From NCBI GenBank assembly GCA_964441705.1, contig CAYTWF010000007.1:1-63017 (forward strand): a stretch of DNA of 63,017 nt, written 5' to 3'. Origin of the DNA: Eshraghiella sp964441705 (GTDB lineage: Bacteria > Bacillota > Clostridia > Lachnospirales > Lachnospiraceae). Below are positions 33,139 through 42,505 of the stretch, in pieces (positions within the stretch are counted from its first letter, which is position 1; each line of letters starts with the position of its first letter). The notes under the pieces were generated by a model. It was not told where the DNA came from. It saw nothing but the letters and a program-made list of their open reading frames with translations, and made no database searches. The translations under genes were made by a program, and so were the position numbers.

Positions 33139-33167
33139 AGTATACCTTAAAAAATAATATGTTGCAA
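33139..33167 (-). promoter_or_regulatory. Promoter of the pyrC-F-K-D operon
   Basis: On the minus strand TTGCAA, a 17-nt spacer and TATACT, about 65 nt upstream of the first gene. No PyrR-type attenuator was recognised in the short leader. Confidence 0.7.
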
Positions 33168-33179
33168 GATAACAATATT

Positions 33180-34097
33180 TTACTTCAGGAAACCATTTAC
33201 TATCTGCTCTTCAGCTTCTTTTTCAGTAAGACCAAGTGTCATAAGCTTAATAAGCTGGTCACCTGCTATTTTACCAATTGCAGCCTCATGTATAAGACTT
33301 GCGTCAACACTGTTAGCTGTAATCTCAGGTATGGCTCTTACACATGCATTATCCATAATAATTGCATCACATTCAGAATGTCCTGCACATTCGTTGTTGC
33401 CATCTATCTTTGCGTAGAAGGTCTGTTTGGAATCATTCTTGGCAACAGAACGTGATATAACATTGGTGCTTGAGCCTTTTCCATTAAGCTCAACCTCAAA
33501 ATTAGTCTCTGCCTCCTGAGTTCCATGGGTCATAATTTTCTCTTTAACAATAAGAGTTGCGCCATCTCCAAGTACGCCTTTGGTCACTCTCTTAGTAGAA
33601 TCTATACCCTTAATCTGGACTGTGTCCATCTCCATATAGCCATTCTCATCTATCTCTACAATTGTTGTAGGGTTCATTACATTGGTTCCCTTACCATCAC
33701 CCTCACCATAATGCTTCTCTATATATTTGACTTTGGCATTTCTTGCAATATGGAAAGTATGGATACCATCATGAGACGAGGTCTGGTCTCCGCCATTGTG
33801 AATTCCACAACCTGCAACGATAGTCACATCACAGTCCTCTCCAACGTAAAAATCATTATATACAAGGTCGTTAAGTCCTGTCTGGCTTAACACTACAGGA
33901 ATATGCACACTCTCATGCTTGGTTCCCGGCTTAATTATTATGTCAATTCCCGGCTTGTCCTCTTTGGTAACTATGTCAATATGGGCAGTAGTATTACGTC
34001 CGGCTGCCTGTCCGTTAACTCTGAAATTATATGCTCCGGCAGGAATTTCATGAAGACCTGCAACCTCTTTTAACAGATTCTTCTGTATCTCATCCAT
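33180..34097 (-). CDS. SUF Fe-S assembly scaffold (SufB/SufD type)
   Basis: A 305-residue SufB/SufD-family beta-helix protein, much shorter than typical SufB (about 480). ISRSVAKNDSKQTFYA, NNECAGHSECDAIIMD and IPEITANSVDASLIHEAAIG are characteristic. Cys in NNECAGHSEC is a candidate Fe-S ligand. With sufC it forms a two-gene system, with no sufS, sufU or sufD beside it, as in the minimal SmsCB layout reported in anaerobes. Starts 2 nt after sufC ends. Confidence 0.9.
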   Translation of the reverse strand: MDEIQKNLLKEVAGLHEIPAGAYNFRVNGQAAGRNTTAHIDIVTKEDKPGIDIIIKPGTKHESVHIPVVLSQTGLNDLVYNDFYVGEDCDVTIVAGCGIHNGGDQTSSHDGIHTFHIARNAKVKYIEKHYGEGDGKGTNVMNPTTIVEIDENGYMEMDTVQIKGIDSTKRVTKGVLGDGATLIVKEKIMTHGTQEAETNFEVELNGKGSSTNVISRSVAKNDSKQTFYAKIDGNNECAGHSECDAIIMDNACVRAIPEITANSVDASLIHEAAIGKIAGDQLIKLMTLGLTEKEAEEQIVNGFLK

Positions 34098-34099
34098 TA

Positions 34100-34843
34100 T
34101 TACATGCCCTCCTTTACTTCATTGCCTCTGTAGAATTTGCACGCTCCGCCAACTGTACTGCCATTAAGAAGTGAAGGTAAAATATCATGACCTCCAACAG
34201 TCTCTACTTCGCCACCTGCAATTACTACAATCTTGTCTGCAATATTAAGGATTCTCTCCTGATGAGAAATAATAATAATTGAACCCTGGGTCTTCTCATG
34301 CATTTTCTCAAAAACACTAATAAGATTATTAAAGCTCCAAAGGTCAATACCAGCCTCTGGCTCATCAAAAATTGAAAGCTTAGTGCTTCTTGCCAAAATC
34401 ATGGCAATCTCTATTCTCTTAAGCTCGCCGCCTGAGAGACTTGCATTAACCTCTCTGTCTATATAGTCTCGTGCACAAAGACCAACCTCTGAAAGATATT
34501 CACATGCACTTGCTGCAGAAAGAGTAGTTCCGGCTGCTAATGTAATAAGGTCTTTAACTGTAATTCCCTTAAATCTAACAGGCTGCTGAAAAGCAAAGCT
34601 GATTCCTTTTCTTGCTCTTTCTGTAATATTATCATTGGTAACATCTTCTCCATCCAGCAGAATTCTTCCTGCTGTTGGCTTAATAATTCCTGCGATAAGT
34701 CTTGCAAGTGTGGACTTTCCGCCTCCGTTAGGACCTGTAATAGCTGTAAATCTCTCATCAATCTTAAGACTTACGTTCTTAATTATCTCTTTATCAGAGC
34801 CGTCATTGCTTACCTGATAAGATACATTCTGTAATTCTAACAT
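34100..34843 (-). CDS. sufC: SUF ATPase SufC
   Basis: ABC-type ATPase of Fe-S cluster assembly. Walker A GPNGGGKST, signature LSGGELKRIE and Walker B LSIFDEPEAGIDLWS are present. 247 residues. It is first in the two-gene suf operon. AGAGGAA precedes the ATG. Confidence 0.95.
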   Translation of the reverse strand: MLELQNVSYQVSNDGSDKEIIKNVSLKIDERFTAITGPNGGGKSTLARLIAGIIKPTAGRILLDGEDVTNDNITERARKGISFAFQQPVRFKGITVKDLITLAAGTTLSAASACEYLSEVGLCARDYIDREVNASLSGGELKRIEIAMILARSTKLSIFDEPEAGIDLWSFNNLISVFEKMHEKTQGSIIIISHQERILNIADKIVVIAGGEVETVGGHDILPSLLNGSTVGGACKFYRGNEVKEGM

Positions 34844-34963
34844 ATAATAATTCCTCTATTTTCGTTACTTTTATTTTAATCCATAACAAATAATTCTATT
34901 TACGTCTAAATATTCTAACATCTGCGGAACATAAATACAAGTTGTTATTCCATTATGAATCAA

Positions 34964-35734
34964 TTAGCTAATATATTGATTAAGTTCATCAAGGTTAACG
35001 CATAGCTCACCATTATATATTGACAATCCCACTCTGCCTTTCAGCGGAAGCAGTTCGGGTCCACTGTCACTGGCATAATCATACTTAATAAGTCTTCTAT
35101 TATCTGCATCAATAATCCAGTATTCCCTGACACCTGCATCAAGATACTTTATGCTCTTAATATACATATCCTTCTTTCTTGTGCTGTCAGAAATAATCTC
35201 AAGAACAAAGTCCGGCGCACCATCAATCCCCCATTTTGTAAGCTTGCTTCTATCACAGAGAATAAGAACATCCGGCTGAACCATTGTTCTTTCATCGCAA
35301 TCCAGCCTAACGTCTACCGGTGCAAAAAAAGGCATACACTCTCCACCCTGTTCCTTTATCTGCTGCTTGAGCTGATAAAAAACCTCTCCGGCAATGCTCT
35401 GGTGGGCACTGGTGGGTGCGCTCATATTGTATATTACACCGTCAATCAGTTCAATTCTTCTGTCCTCTGGCATGGCATAATAATCCTTGACATCATAACT
35501 GCCCTGTCTTCTCATTGCTGCGTTATATTCCATAGCAGGTTCATTAATAATGCACTCAGAGCTGCCTGGTGACAATACACGCTCTATCGCAAGTATGGTA
35601 TCGTACCGTGGGCATTTGGTCTCTCCTGAAAATATCTTCTGTATGGTTCCAATTGGAACTCCTGAATATTCTGCAATCTGTGCAAGTGTATAACCATGTT
35701 CCTGCTTGCATTTCTTCATGTTCTCTATTGTCAT
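34964..35734 (-). CDS. HTH-Uma2 family nuclease-like protein
   Basis: A 256-residue protein. The N-terminal XRE-type HTH (about 10-55; YTLAQIAEYSGVPIGTIQKI) is joined to a Uma2 PD-(D/E)XK domain (about 85-235): IELIDGVIYNMSAPTSAHQ, VQPDVLILC and PDFVLEIISDSTRKKD. Uma2 proteins are abundant, of uncertain role, and thought to be nuclease-related. Fusion to a DNA-binding domain is notable. GGGAGGA precedes the start. Confidence 0.85.
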   Translation of the reverse strand: MTIENMKKCKQEHGYTLAQIAEYSGVPIGTIQKIFSGETKCPRYDTILAIERVLSPGSSECIINEPAMEYNAAMRRQGSYDVKDYYAMPEDRRIELIDGVIYNMSAPTSAHQSIAGEVFYQLKQQIKEQGGECMPFFAPVDVRLDCDERTMVQPDVLILCDRSKLTKWGIDGAPDFVLEIISDSTRKKDMYIKSIKYLDAGVREYWIIDADNRRLIKYDYASDSGPELLPLKGRVGLSIYNGELCVNLDELNQYIS

Positions 35735-35769
35735 CTGTGAATTCCTCCCAGATTTTTTTCACTAACCAT

Positions 35770-35798
35770 ATTTTATCATATTGCATTGTATGATTCAA
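35770..35798 (-). promoter_or_regulatory. Promoter of the HTH-Uma2 gene
   Basis: On the minus strand TTGAAT, a 17-nt spacer and TAAAAT, about 35 nt before the start codon. Confidence 0.65.
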
Positions 35799-35853
35799 CC
35801 GAATTTCAACCGAATTTTAATTGAATTTAATCCATATTTCACTTATTTACGAA

Positions 35854-35891
35854 ATAAGGCATCATCCAAAATAATATGGATGGTGCCTTAT
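35854..35891 (-). terminator. Terminator after the Zeta-like kinase
   Basis: A 15-bp stem (ATAAGGCATCATCCA against TGGATGGTGCCTTAT, one mismatch) with an 8-nt loop, about 35 nt after the stop; on the minus strand it is followed by TTTCGTAAAT. Confidence 0.65.
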
Positions 35892-35925
35892 CTGAACAAT
35901 GACTGATATTTTGCAAGGAAAACAA

Positions 35926-36495
35926 TCAACAATCTTGTGTTCCTTCAATTAATCGCATAATATCTTCCTCTTTCCAAAAGTCACTTGGAAATATTGTAAT
36001 TTCTTCCTTATGTTTTCGAATAATCCTAACTGGTTTTACTGTGTTATCATACACATGCATAATATCACATATTTCAAATAATCTTTTTATATTGTCAATA
36101 GATTTATAATACCTGTCAACTATTTTTTCCTTTGCAACACCATGACCCCCCGATGCAACTCTAGCCTCTACCCTTGCAATATTAACAGCCGGGTCTGCTG
36201 TAAGTACAAAAATACATTTAATAAAATATCCTTCATCCTTCGCTCGTTCCAAAATATCAAGTTTATATTGTGATGACAAAACTGTTTCAAATGTAAAATC
36301 AGCCTTTAAAGCTATTGATGCGTATCTCTTTTCATCAACTAATTTTGCAGCCGCTTCGTTATTCATGCCTGTTGACATGACGATATCGTCTGCATTTGTA
36401 TATTCCCCCACTTTTTCAAAAAATTGCGTTATTGTGCTTTTACCCGAACCATTTGGACCAGCCAGAACCAAAATCATAGGCTTTCTATTCAACAT
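35926..36495 (-). CDS. Zeta-toxin-like P-loop kinase
   Basis: A 189-residue P-loop protein of the Zeta/PezT type: Walker A GPNGSGKST, NADDI, FTFETVLSS and the later RVEARVASGGHGV with substrate-binding residues. Zeta toxins phosphorylate UDP-N-acetylglucosamine and block wall synthesis, though many chromosomal homologs are untested. It overlaps the small upstream gene by 11 bp, which favours a toxin-antitoxin pair. A second in-frame ATG six codons in is an alternative start. Confidence 0.85.
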   Translation of the reverse strand: MLNRKPMILVLAGPNGSGKSTITQFFEKVGEYTNADDIVMSTGMNNEAAAKLVDEKRYASIALKADFTFETVLSSQYKLDILERAKDEGYFIKCIFVLTADPAVNIARVEARVASGGHGVAKEKIVDRYYKSIDNIKRLFEICDIMHVYDNTVKPVRIIRKHKEEITIFPSDFWKEEDIMRLIEGTQDC

Positions 36496-36721
36496 ATTTT
36501 TTTACCCCATCTGGGTATTCTACATATGCCCTTTTTAATGCCGCATCGTATTTTGCAATTGGCTTTTTACAAAAAATCGCCTTATCCACCGCAGACTTTA
36601 CAGCCTGTGTTGCCCTGGCATCCATCTCGGCATCACTTAACGTGATAAATTCATCCTGCTTTTCAGATAAAACAACATTTATCAGATGTTTTTTTGTCTT
36701 TCTAACTTTAACTTCACCCAT
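36485..36721 (-). CDS. Small partner protein of the Zeta-like kinase, candidate antitoxin
   Basis: A 78-residue charged protein (KTKKHLINVVLSEKQDEF, then DAEMDARATQAVKSAVDKAI). It does not look like the classical Epsilon or PezA antitoxin by eye. AAAGGA precedes the ATG, its end overlaps the kinase gene, and it is encoded first, all as expected of an antitoxin. Function inferred from context. Confidence 0.6.
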   Translation of the reverse strand: MGEVKVRKTKKHLINVVLSEKQDEFITLSDAEMDARATQAVKSAVDKAIFCKKPIAKYDAALKRAYVEYPDGVKKYVE

Positions 36722-36805
36722 ATAATTAATCCTTTCTTTTCAATACGTTGTATATGTTTCATATTAACACATCCAGTCAAAATCGTGTAGTCCCATTTTA
36801 TATGT

Positions 36806-36852
36806 AAAAAGCACCCGAAAATATAATGCTGTCATTACTATTTCCGGGCGCC
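36806..36852 (-). terminator. Terminator of the MMPL operon
   Basis: On the minus strand a stem of about 13 bp with G-U pairs (GCGCCCGG with TCGGGTGC plus AATA/TATT) and a TTTTT tract, about 30 nt after the stop of the secreted heptad-repeat protein. Confidence 0.75.
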
Positions 36853-36877
36853 AATATTATTAATTATTTTGTACTGC

Positions 36878-38992
36878 TTATTTCTCTATGCTTTCTGTTC
36901 TGTATATGAATTTGGTACTGCCTGTCATATCATCAGAGATTCCTCCAAATGACTGATAGTCCTTAGATACATCTGCTGTTGCCTTAAGTCTTGTAACAAC
37001 TGGTGCAATATCATTTTTTACTGCATCTACAAGCTTTTTAACACCCGTATTGTAGAATTCCTTGGTTCCATCTGCCAACTGCTGTGCACCATCTCTAAGC
37101 GCGGTTACACCATCAACAAGTGCAGGGGTCTGGGTATTAAGAGTATTAATACCATCCTTTAAGGTCTTCATATTCTCTGATATCTGCTGTGAGCCCGATA
37201 CAATACCATCAAATGCTGAGTAAAGCTGTGCACTTCCTGATGCAGCATTATCAACACCTGCCGTATAGGTTAAAAGACCGGTGTAGAATTCATTATATGA
37301 ATCAAGTGAGTCCTTGGCTGTATTAAGCTGTGTTACAGCTGCTGTAACAGTTGATGTAACACCATCATTTATCAGCTTCTGAACTGCTGCTGTTGCCATA
37401 TTCTGATTAATAAGCGTTTCCTTCTGTGCTGCAATACCTGCTGTTATCTTCGCCTTAACCTCAGCGCTTTCCATTTGTGAATTAACTGCAGCATCAATTC
37501 TTGACTTAGTAGTATCGTCAAGTCCTTTATATATAGTTTGCGCATTTTCCTCTGTCGCTGAGGCTATACCTGCACCCTTTAATACTCCAACAAGCACACT
37601 ATTCTTAGCTGCTGCTGTTACTCCTGCTGTAATTTCCTCATTGCTCTCTTCAACGGTTGCCGCTACGCCTTCTCTTGCCTGTGCTGTTGCTGCCGCCTTA
37701 ATTGCTGCCTTAACCTGCTCTGACTGAACAGTTGCAATCAAGGTATTAAGCTGTGATGTATAATCTGTCTGCGTAAGCTTTGGTATTGTAAGTCCAAGCT
37801 GAGTTTTAAGTGCACTGCCATCCAGCTGTGACTGTACTGTTGCAATTATAGAATCAAATACCTTCTTAGCACCGGCATTTAATGTAGCACTGTTGGAGGT
37901 AAGCTTGGCAAGTCCGCTGTTAAGCTCTCCAAATTTACTCTTAAACTGTGTTGCTCCTGCGTACAGGCTGTCAGCTCCTGTTGAAAGTTTACCGGCACCA
38001 TCTGCAAGCAGCTTTACGCCATTAACAAGCTCTGTTGATTTACCAAGTAATGTTTCAAGTCCGTCATACAACTTAGAGCTTCCATCCATCAGCTGTTGAG
38101 TTGCCGAATCCAGAGTATCTAGCTGTTCCTCCAGCTCATCTATAGTATCAACGCTGCTAAGGTCCATGTGATTGAAAATATCATTAGTTGCAACAGTAAG
38201 TGTTGTTGCAAGTGAAAAATCTGTTGCATCTGCTGTTACTGTTACAGAATCAGGTATTTCAAAGGTATCTTTATCTATACCTAGGTTTTCCTGCATACCA
38301 GGCATTGCAAAGCCTGCAACAATTGTTTTATCTCCATCATCTATAATCTTACCATTGGATACCGTAACATTTTTAAAGTTTTCATTGTCAAGAATCATTC
38401 CGCTCAGCATAAGAAATGGAACGTAGATATCCTGCTTCTTACCATCAATCTCAACTGATTCCTTCTGGTTATTAGTGTAATTAAAGGTGATTTCAACCTT
38501 TCCGCTTGCACCATTAATCTCATCCGCTGTTACTGTTTTGCCATCAAGCTTAAATGCTATTGAAAGTGTTACAGGCAGCTCCTTATCAGTTGTTCCCTGA
38601 TAATAGATATCCTCGCCCTGAGCATCCCATACGCAGCTTGTTCCACTTAATTTATAGGCAGCATCTGATTTAACATTTTCTATATCCTTAAGGTCTGTTA
38701 CATCATCAATTGAAGCCTTATTATCTGGATTTCTTAGAAGCTCGCTGACAATAACCTTCTCAACAGAGCCATCTGCTTTGGCTATAACGTATACTGTTTC
38801 CTGTTTATCAGCATCTGCTGTATTAATTATACTGTCAAGGTCTATCGTGTCTTTTGAACTGGTGTCTGTCTTTGCCTCTGTTTTCTCATCTGCTATTGTA
38901 TCTGCAGGCGATGCACTGGCTAATACTGTATAGCCAAAAATCATTGCAAGAACAAGTACTATTGAAAGTGCTCTGGTAATATTTTTTTTCAT
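36878..38992 (-). CDS. Secreted heptad-repeat protein of the YhgE/Pip-associated type
   Basis: An exported protein of about 704 residues. Signal peptide, two beta-rich domains, then a long region of glycine-centred heptads (LYDGLETLL, LADGAGKLS, LYAGATQF) as found in YhgE/Pip and MMPL partners, interrupted by an Ala-rich helical section (about 400-580). No C-terminal membrane helix is evident. It sits 20 nt after the MMPL exporter gene and probably works with it. The start is MKKN; an ATG three codons earlier is also possible. Confidence 0.8.
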   Translation of the reverse strand: MKKNITRALSIVLVLAMIFGYTVLASASPADTIADEKTEAKTDTSSKDTIDLDSIINTADADKQETVYVIAKADGSVEKVIVSELLRNPDNKASIDDVTDLKDIENVKSDAAYKLSGTSCVWDAQGEDIYYQGTTDKELPVTLSIAFKLDGKTVTADEINGASGKVEITFNYTNNQKESVEIDGKKQDIYVPFLMLSGMILDNENFKNVTVSNGKIIDDGDKTIVAGFAMPGMQENLGIDKDTFEIPDSVTVTADATDFSLATTLTVATNDIFNHMDLSSVDTIDELEEQLDTLDSATQQLMDGSSKLYDGLETLLGKSTELVNGVKLLADGAGKLSTGADSLYAGATQFKSKFGELNSGLAKLTSNSATLNAGAKKVFDSIIATVQSQLDGSALKTQLGLTIPKLTQTDYTSQLNTLIATVQSEQVKAAIKAAATAQAREGVAATVEESNEEITAGVTAAAKNSVLVGVLKGAGIASATEENAQTIYKGLDDTTKSRIDAAVNSQMESAEVKAKITAGIAAQKETLINQNMATAAVQKLINDGVTSTVTAAVTQLNTAKDSLDSYNEFYTGLLTYTAGVDNAASGSAQLYSAFDGIVSGSQQISENMKTLKDGINTLNTQTPALVDGVTALRDGAQQLADGTKEFYNTGVKKLVDAVKNDIAPVVTRLKATADVSKDYQSFGGISDDMTGSTKFIYRTESIEK

Positions 38993-39011
38993 AATTGTCA
39001 TTCTCCCTTCC

Positions 39012-41087
39012 TTATTTGGCTTCTTTTGCTTTAAAGCCAATGCTTGTATGACGTATCAGTCCATCGAATACCATCATAAATGAAGGTAATACGAAAATAA
39101 CTGAGAACATACTGATTATTGCTCCTCGTGCCATTAACATACACATTGAAGAAATAATATCTATTTTAGAATATACTGCAACGCCAAAGGTTGCTGCAAA
39201 GAATCCAAGGGCACTTACCATAATTGATGGTATTGAGGTTGAAAGAGCAATTGTAATTGACTCCTTCTTATCTGCACCTCTTGAACGTTCTCTCTTATAT
39301 CTTGTTGTCATCAGGATCGCATAATCTACTGTGGCACCAAGCTGAATTGTACTGATACATATTGGTGCAATGAATGACATCGCACTGTTTGAATAATATG
39401 GAATACCAAGGTTAATAAATATGGCAAATTCAATAACTGATACAAGTATTACCGGAAGTGAAATACTCTTAAGCACAACAAGTATAATTATGAATATTGC
39501 TGCAATTGATATAATACTTACTACCTGGAAATCATGGTCAGTTACTGTTATCAAATCCTTGGTACAAGGCGCCTCACCAATAAGCATTCCATCCTCATCA
39601 TATTGCTTTAATATTGTATTAAGCTCATCTATCTGGGCATTAACCTCATCTGTTGCTGTTTTGTATTCAGAGCTTACAAGTATCAGCTGATAATTTTCAC
39701 TTTTAAGTGTACTTGTAAGTTCATCCGGAATTATCTCCTCAGGAATTGCTGAACCCACCAGCGAATTAAATCCAGTTGCGAAGTTAACTCCATCTACCTT
39801 TTCCATCTCCTGCATCATATGCTTTGCATCCTTAGCAGACATGTCAGCATCACACAGAACCATATGTACATTAGTCATATCGAATTTATCATCCAGCTCT
39901 GCTGTTGACATAACATAATCAATATCCTTAGGAAGTGTAGAGGCCATATCATAATATACCGGTTTTCTTTGGTAACCATATATTGCAGGAACAAGAATTA
40001 CTGCAAAAAGAACTATGAATATAGCTGGTACCTTAACAATTCCTTTTGCCACCTTATCCATCTTAGGAATAAGTGATTTATGCATTGTCTTTTCCAACGC
40101 TTTATCAAATACCATTATCATCGCCGGAAGGATTGTAAGACAGCCAATAACACCGAATACCACACCCTTAGCCATTACAATTCCCAGGTCAATTCCCAGT
40201 GTAAAGCTCATAAAGCAAAGTGCAACGAATCCGGCAACTGTTGTGATTGAGCTGCCAATTACTGAAGTAAAGGTTGCTTTAATTGCATGAGCCATGGCTC
40301 TTTCCTTATCGCCATCATATCTGACCTTCTGTTCATTGTAGCTGTGCCATAAAAAGATTGAATAATCCATTGTTACAGCCAGCTGCAAAATCGCTGCAAG
40401 TGCTTTGGTTATATATGAAATCTCACCCATAAAGTAGTTGGAACCCAGGTTATACAAAATTGCCATTCCTATACTTGCCAGGAAAATAATTGGCACAAGG
40501 AATGAATCCATTAAAAGCATCATAACAACCAGACAGCATAAAACTGCAATTCCTACATATATTGGTTCCTCTTTTTCACACAGGTCCTTCAGGTCTGTTA
40601 CAAGTGCTGACATGCCGGTTACATAACACTGCTTGCCGCATACTGACCTTACATCCTTAATTGCCTGCATTGTTTCATCTCCTGATGTTGAGGTATTAAA
40701 AAATACTGCCATCAGAGTTGCATCTCCATTATTAAACATGTCATAGTACTTATCAGGTATCATTTCCATTGGAATTGATATATCTGCAAGGGAGTTATAC
40801 CAAATAACAGAATCAACATGGTCAACCTCCTTTAATTTAGCTGACATAGCATCAATCTGTTTATTATCCATTCCCTCTACTACTATTAGAGAAAATGCTC
40901 CTTTACCGAAATCATCCATCAGAATATTCTGACCTGTTACGGTGTCCATGTCGCTGGGAAGATAAGTCAGCATATCGTAATTAATTCTTGTATGTGTCAT
41001 TCCAAAAACAGAAGGAATGAGAAGCAATACACTTATTATAAGAATAATTACGCGGTGTTTAACTACCCATTTTCCAAATTTAATCAT
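39012..41087 (-). CDS. MMPL-family RND exporter
   Basis: A 691-residue transporter in the MMPL/RND group with two repeats of six helices and two large outer loops. Key signals are MLTYLPSDMDTV, the transmembrane ion-coupling segments LAVTMDYSIFLWHSYNE and LGATVDYAILMTTRYKRE. Likely exports lipids or hydrophobic compounds. Located between the DUF308 gene (8-bp overlap) and the secreted protein gene. Confidence 0.92.
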   Translation of the reverse strand: MIKFGKWVVKHRVIILIISVLLLIPSVFGMTHTRINYDMLTYLPSDMDTVTGQNILMDDFGKGAFSLIVVEGMDNKQIDAMSAKLKEVDHVDSVIWYNSLADISIPMEMIPDKYYDMFNNGDATLMAVFFNTSTSGDETMQAIKDVRSVCGKQCYVTGMSALVTDLKDLCEKEEPIYVGIAVLCCLVVMMLLMDSFLVPIIFLASIGMAILYNLGSNYFMGEISYITKALAAILQLAVTMDYSIFLWHSYNEQKVRYDGDKERAMAHAIKATFTSVIGSSITTVAGFVALCFMSFTLGIDLGIVMAKGVVFGVIGCLTILPAMIMVFDKALEKTMHKSLIPKMDKVAKGIVKVPAIFIVLFAVILVPAIYGYQRKPVYYDMASTLPKDIDYVMSTAELDDKFDMTNVHMVLCDADMSAKDAKHMMQEMEKVDGVNFATGFNSLVGSAIPEEIIPDELTSTLKSENYQLILVSSEYKTATDEVNAQIDELNTILKQYDEDGMLIGEAPCTKDLITVTDHDFQVVSIISIAAIFIIILVVLKSISLPVILVSVIEFAIFINLGIPYYSNSAMSFIAPICISTIQLGATVDYAILMTTRYKRERSRGADKKESITIALSTSIPSIMVSALGFFAATFGVAVYSKIDIISSMCMLMARGAIISMFSVIFVLPSFMMVFDGLIRHTSIGFKAKEAK

Positions 41088-41667
41088 CTCTTTCGGCTCC
41101 TTTATTCATTATTTTTCCCTTATGCCTGAACCTTTTCACCAGCTTGACGGTATAGGTCGCAATATAGAGATTCTCTATTCCGTCAGCTGTCAATGCACAG
41201 CCTATCATTACTATTGGGATAAAATACTTAGATACCTGGTTAATTGCAAGTGAAAGGCCACAAAGTGTGGTAATTACCGCAAGTACAAGAATAATAATCC
41301 AGTATTTCATTCCAAATTTTCTTGCATCTCCAGAAGTCTGAAGCTTGAAGCTTCCATCGGCTATAATAAAAATACCTGTTATGACATTGAGATGTTCAAG
41401 TGTATCAAGTGGTTGTGTCATTAGAATCAGTCCAATGACAATTGAGAAGATACCAAGGGCAAAATCAAACTGAAAGGCAAGACCGTAGGTGTCATTAACA
41501 TAATATAGCAATATCCTTACAATCCCACATACAATAACAACACCGCCAATCAGCTTGGAAATAGTATCAATATTCATGTTTCTTCTGATAATAAGAAATA
41601 TTCCCAAAACAATAAGTACCAGCGAATACATTATGTATATGAGTCTTGCTCTTCTTACTGCTGTCAT
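41080..41667 (-). CDS. DUF308/HdeD-like membrane protein
   Basis: A 195-residue protein with about six hydrophobic helices in the HdeD-like pattern (LIGGVVIVCGIVRILL, IGLILMTQPLDTL, GIFIIADGSFKL). Homologs are acid-stress membrane proteins in enterics, function unclear elsewhere. First gene of the DUF308-MMPL-secreted-protein operon, directly after a possible TetR operator. AAGGAGG precedes the start. Confidence 0.85.
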   Translation of the reverse strand: MTAVRRARLIYIMYSLVLIVLGIFLIIRRNMNIDTISKLIGGVVIVCGIVRILLYYVNDTYGLAFQFDFALGIFSIVIGLILMTQPLDTLEHLNVITGIFIIADGSFKLQTSGDARKFGMKYWIIILVLAVITTLCGLSLAINQVSKYFIPIVMIGCALTADGIENLYIATYTVKLVKRFRHKGKIMNKGAERDD

Positions 41668-41737
41668 GATATCCCTCCTTTTTAATCTTTTACCGAAGCA
41701 GCTATCTAATTAACTTCTTCGTCCGAACACTATACTA

Positions 41738-41753
41738 CATAATTCTGATTATG
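41738..41753. promoter_or_regulatory. Candidate TetR operator upstream of the DUF308-MMPL operon
   Basis: Perfect inverted repeat CATAAT-N4-ATTATG about 70-85 nt upstream of the DUF308 start, close to a TATAGT -10-like hexamer. It is a plausible site for the TetR protein encoded immediately upstream. The arms are short and A+T-rich. Confidence 0.4.
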
Positions 41754-41765
41754 ATTAATACAGAC

Positions 41766-41800
41766 AAAAAAAGCCGGTGTTGGAAATTCCAACGACCAGC
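41766..41800 (-). terminator. Terminator of the TetR gene
   Basis: On the minus strand the stem GCTGG-TC-GTTGGAA with TTCCAAC-AC-CGGC is followed by seven T residues. A second perfect 9-bp hairpin (ATTCCGACA/TGTCGGAAT, 41816-41845) lies between it and the TetR stop; both share GGAATTTCC, so they may be duplicates. Confidence 0.85.
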
Positions 41801-41855
41801 CCGTTAATGTGGGAAATTCCGACACTTTCATAAAAATGTCGGAATCTCCATAAAA

Positions 41856-42416
41856 TTATTTAATTTTCTCCGCCTTAGACAGCATATCCTGAATATTGCC
41901 ATCAAGCATTATACCCAGTCTCTTCACCAGCTCCATAGGTTCTGCTTTCATTCCGTCCTCAAGCCACTTGAAAACAAGTCCTGTCAGTGTGTACTTATAA
42001 AGGTCAGCAATAAGCCTCACATCATCCTCTGTTACCTTATAGCTTGCTGCCTGCTCCTTTATTGCCTTATACATTACTGAATCAACAATATCATCAAGGT
42101 ACTGTTCCAGCTGTTCCCGGTTAACTGACTTATATATATGGTATATTGCCTTCTTATTCTTCATGGCAAAGGACATTGCCTCAATAATTCCATCAACCCA
42201 GGAATCATAGCTCATATGTTCATTCATAATAGCCGCTGCCTCTGTTTCAAGTACACGGCTTAGCAAATCGTATATATCTTCAAAGTAGTAATAAAATGTT
42301 GAACGGTTGACACCGCATTCATCTATAACATCTTTGACAGTAATCTTATCAAGTGGCTTTTCATTAAGTAGCTTAATAAAGGATTCCACAATTGCCTTTT
42401 CTGTAAAAGCTGCCAA
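41856..42416 (-). CDS. TetR-family regulator
   Basis: A 186-residue regulator with an N-terminal TetR HTH (KPLDKITVKDVIDECGVNRS, then TFYYYFEDIYDLL) and an all-helical ligand domain. It uses a TTG start, 5 nt after GGAGGTG. It lies just upstream of the DUF308-MMPL operon in the same direction and most likely represses it. The ligand is unknown. Confidence 0.9.
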   Translation of the reverse strand: MAAFTEKAIVESFIKLLNEKPLDKITVKDVIDECGVNRSTFYYYFEDIYDLLSRVLETEAAAIMNEHMSYDSWVDGIIEAMSFAMKNKKAIYHIYKSVNREQLEQYLDDIVDSVMYKAIKEQAASYKVTEDDVRLIADLYKYTLTGLVFKWLEDGMKAEPMELVKRLGIMLDGNIQDMLSKAEKIK

Positions 42417-42505
42417 AGGTACACCTCCTCATGGTGACGATTAATCAAGAGAAGTATATACTTAATGCAGCTGATTGACAAGTAAAATTTCTATAAACTC
42501 CAGCC

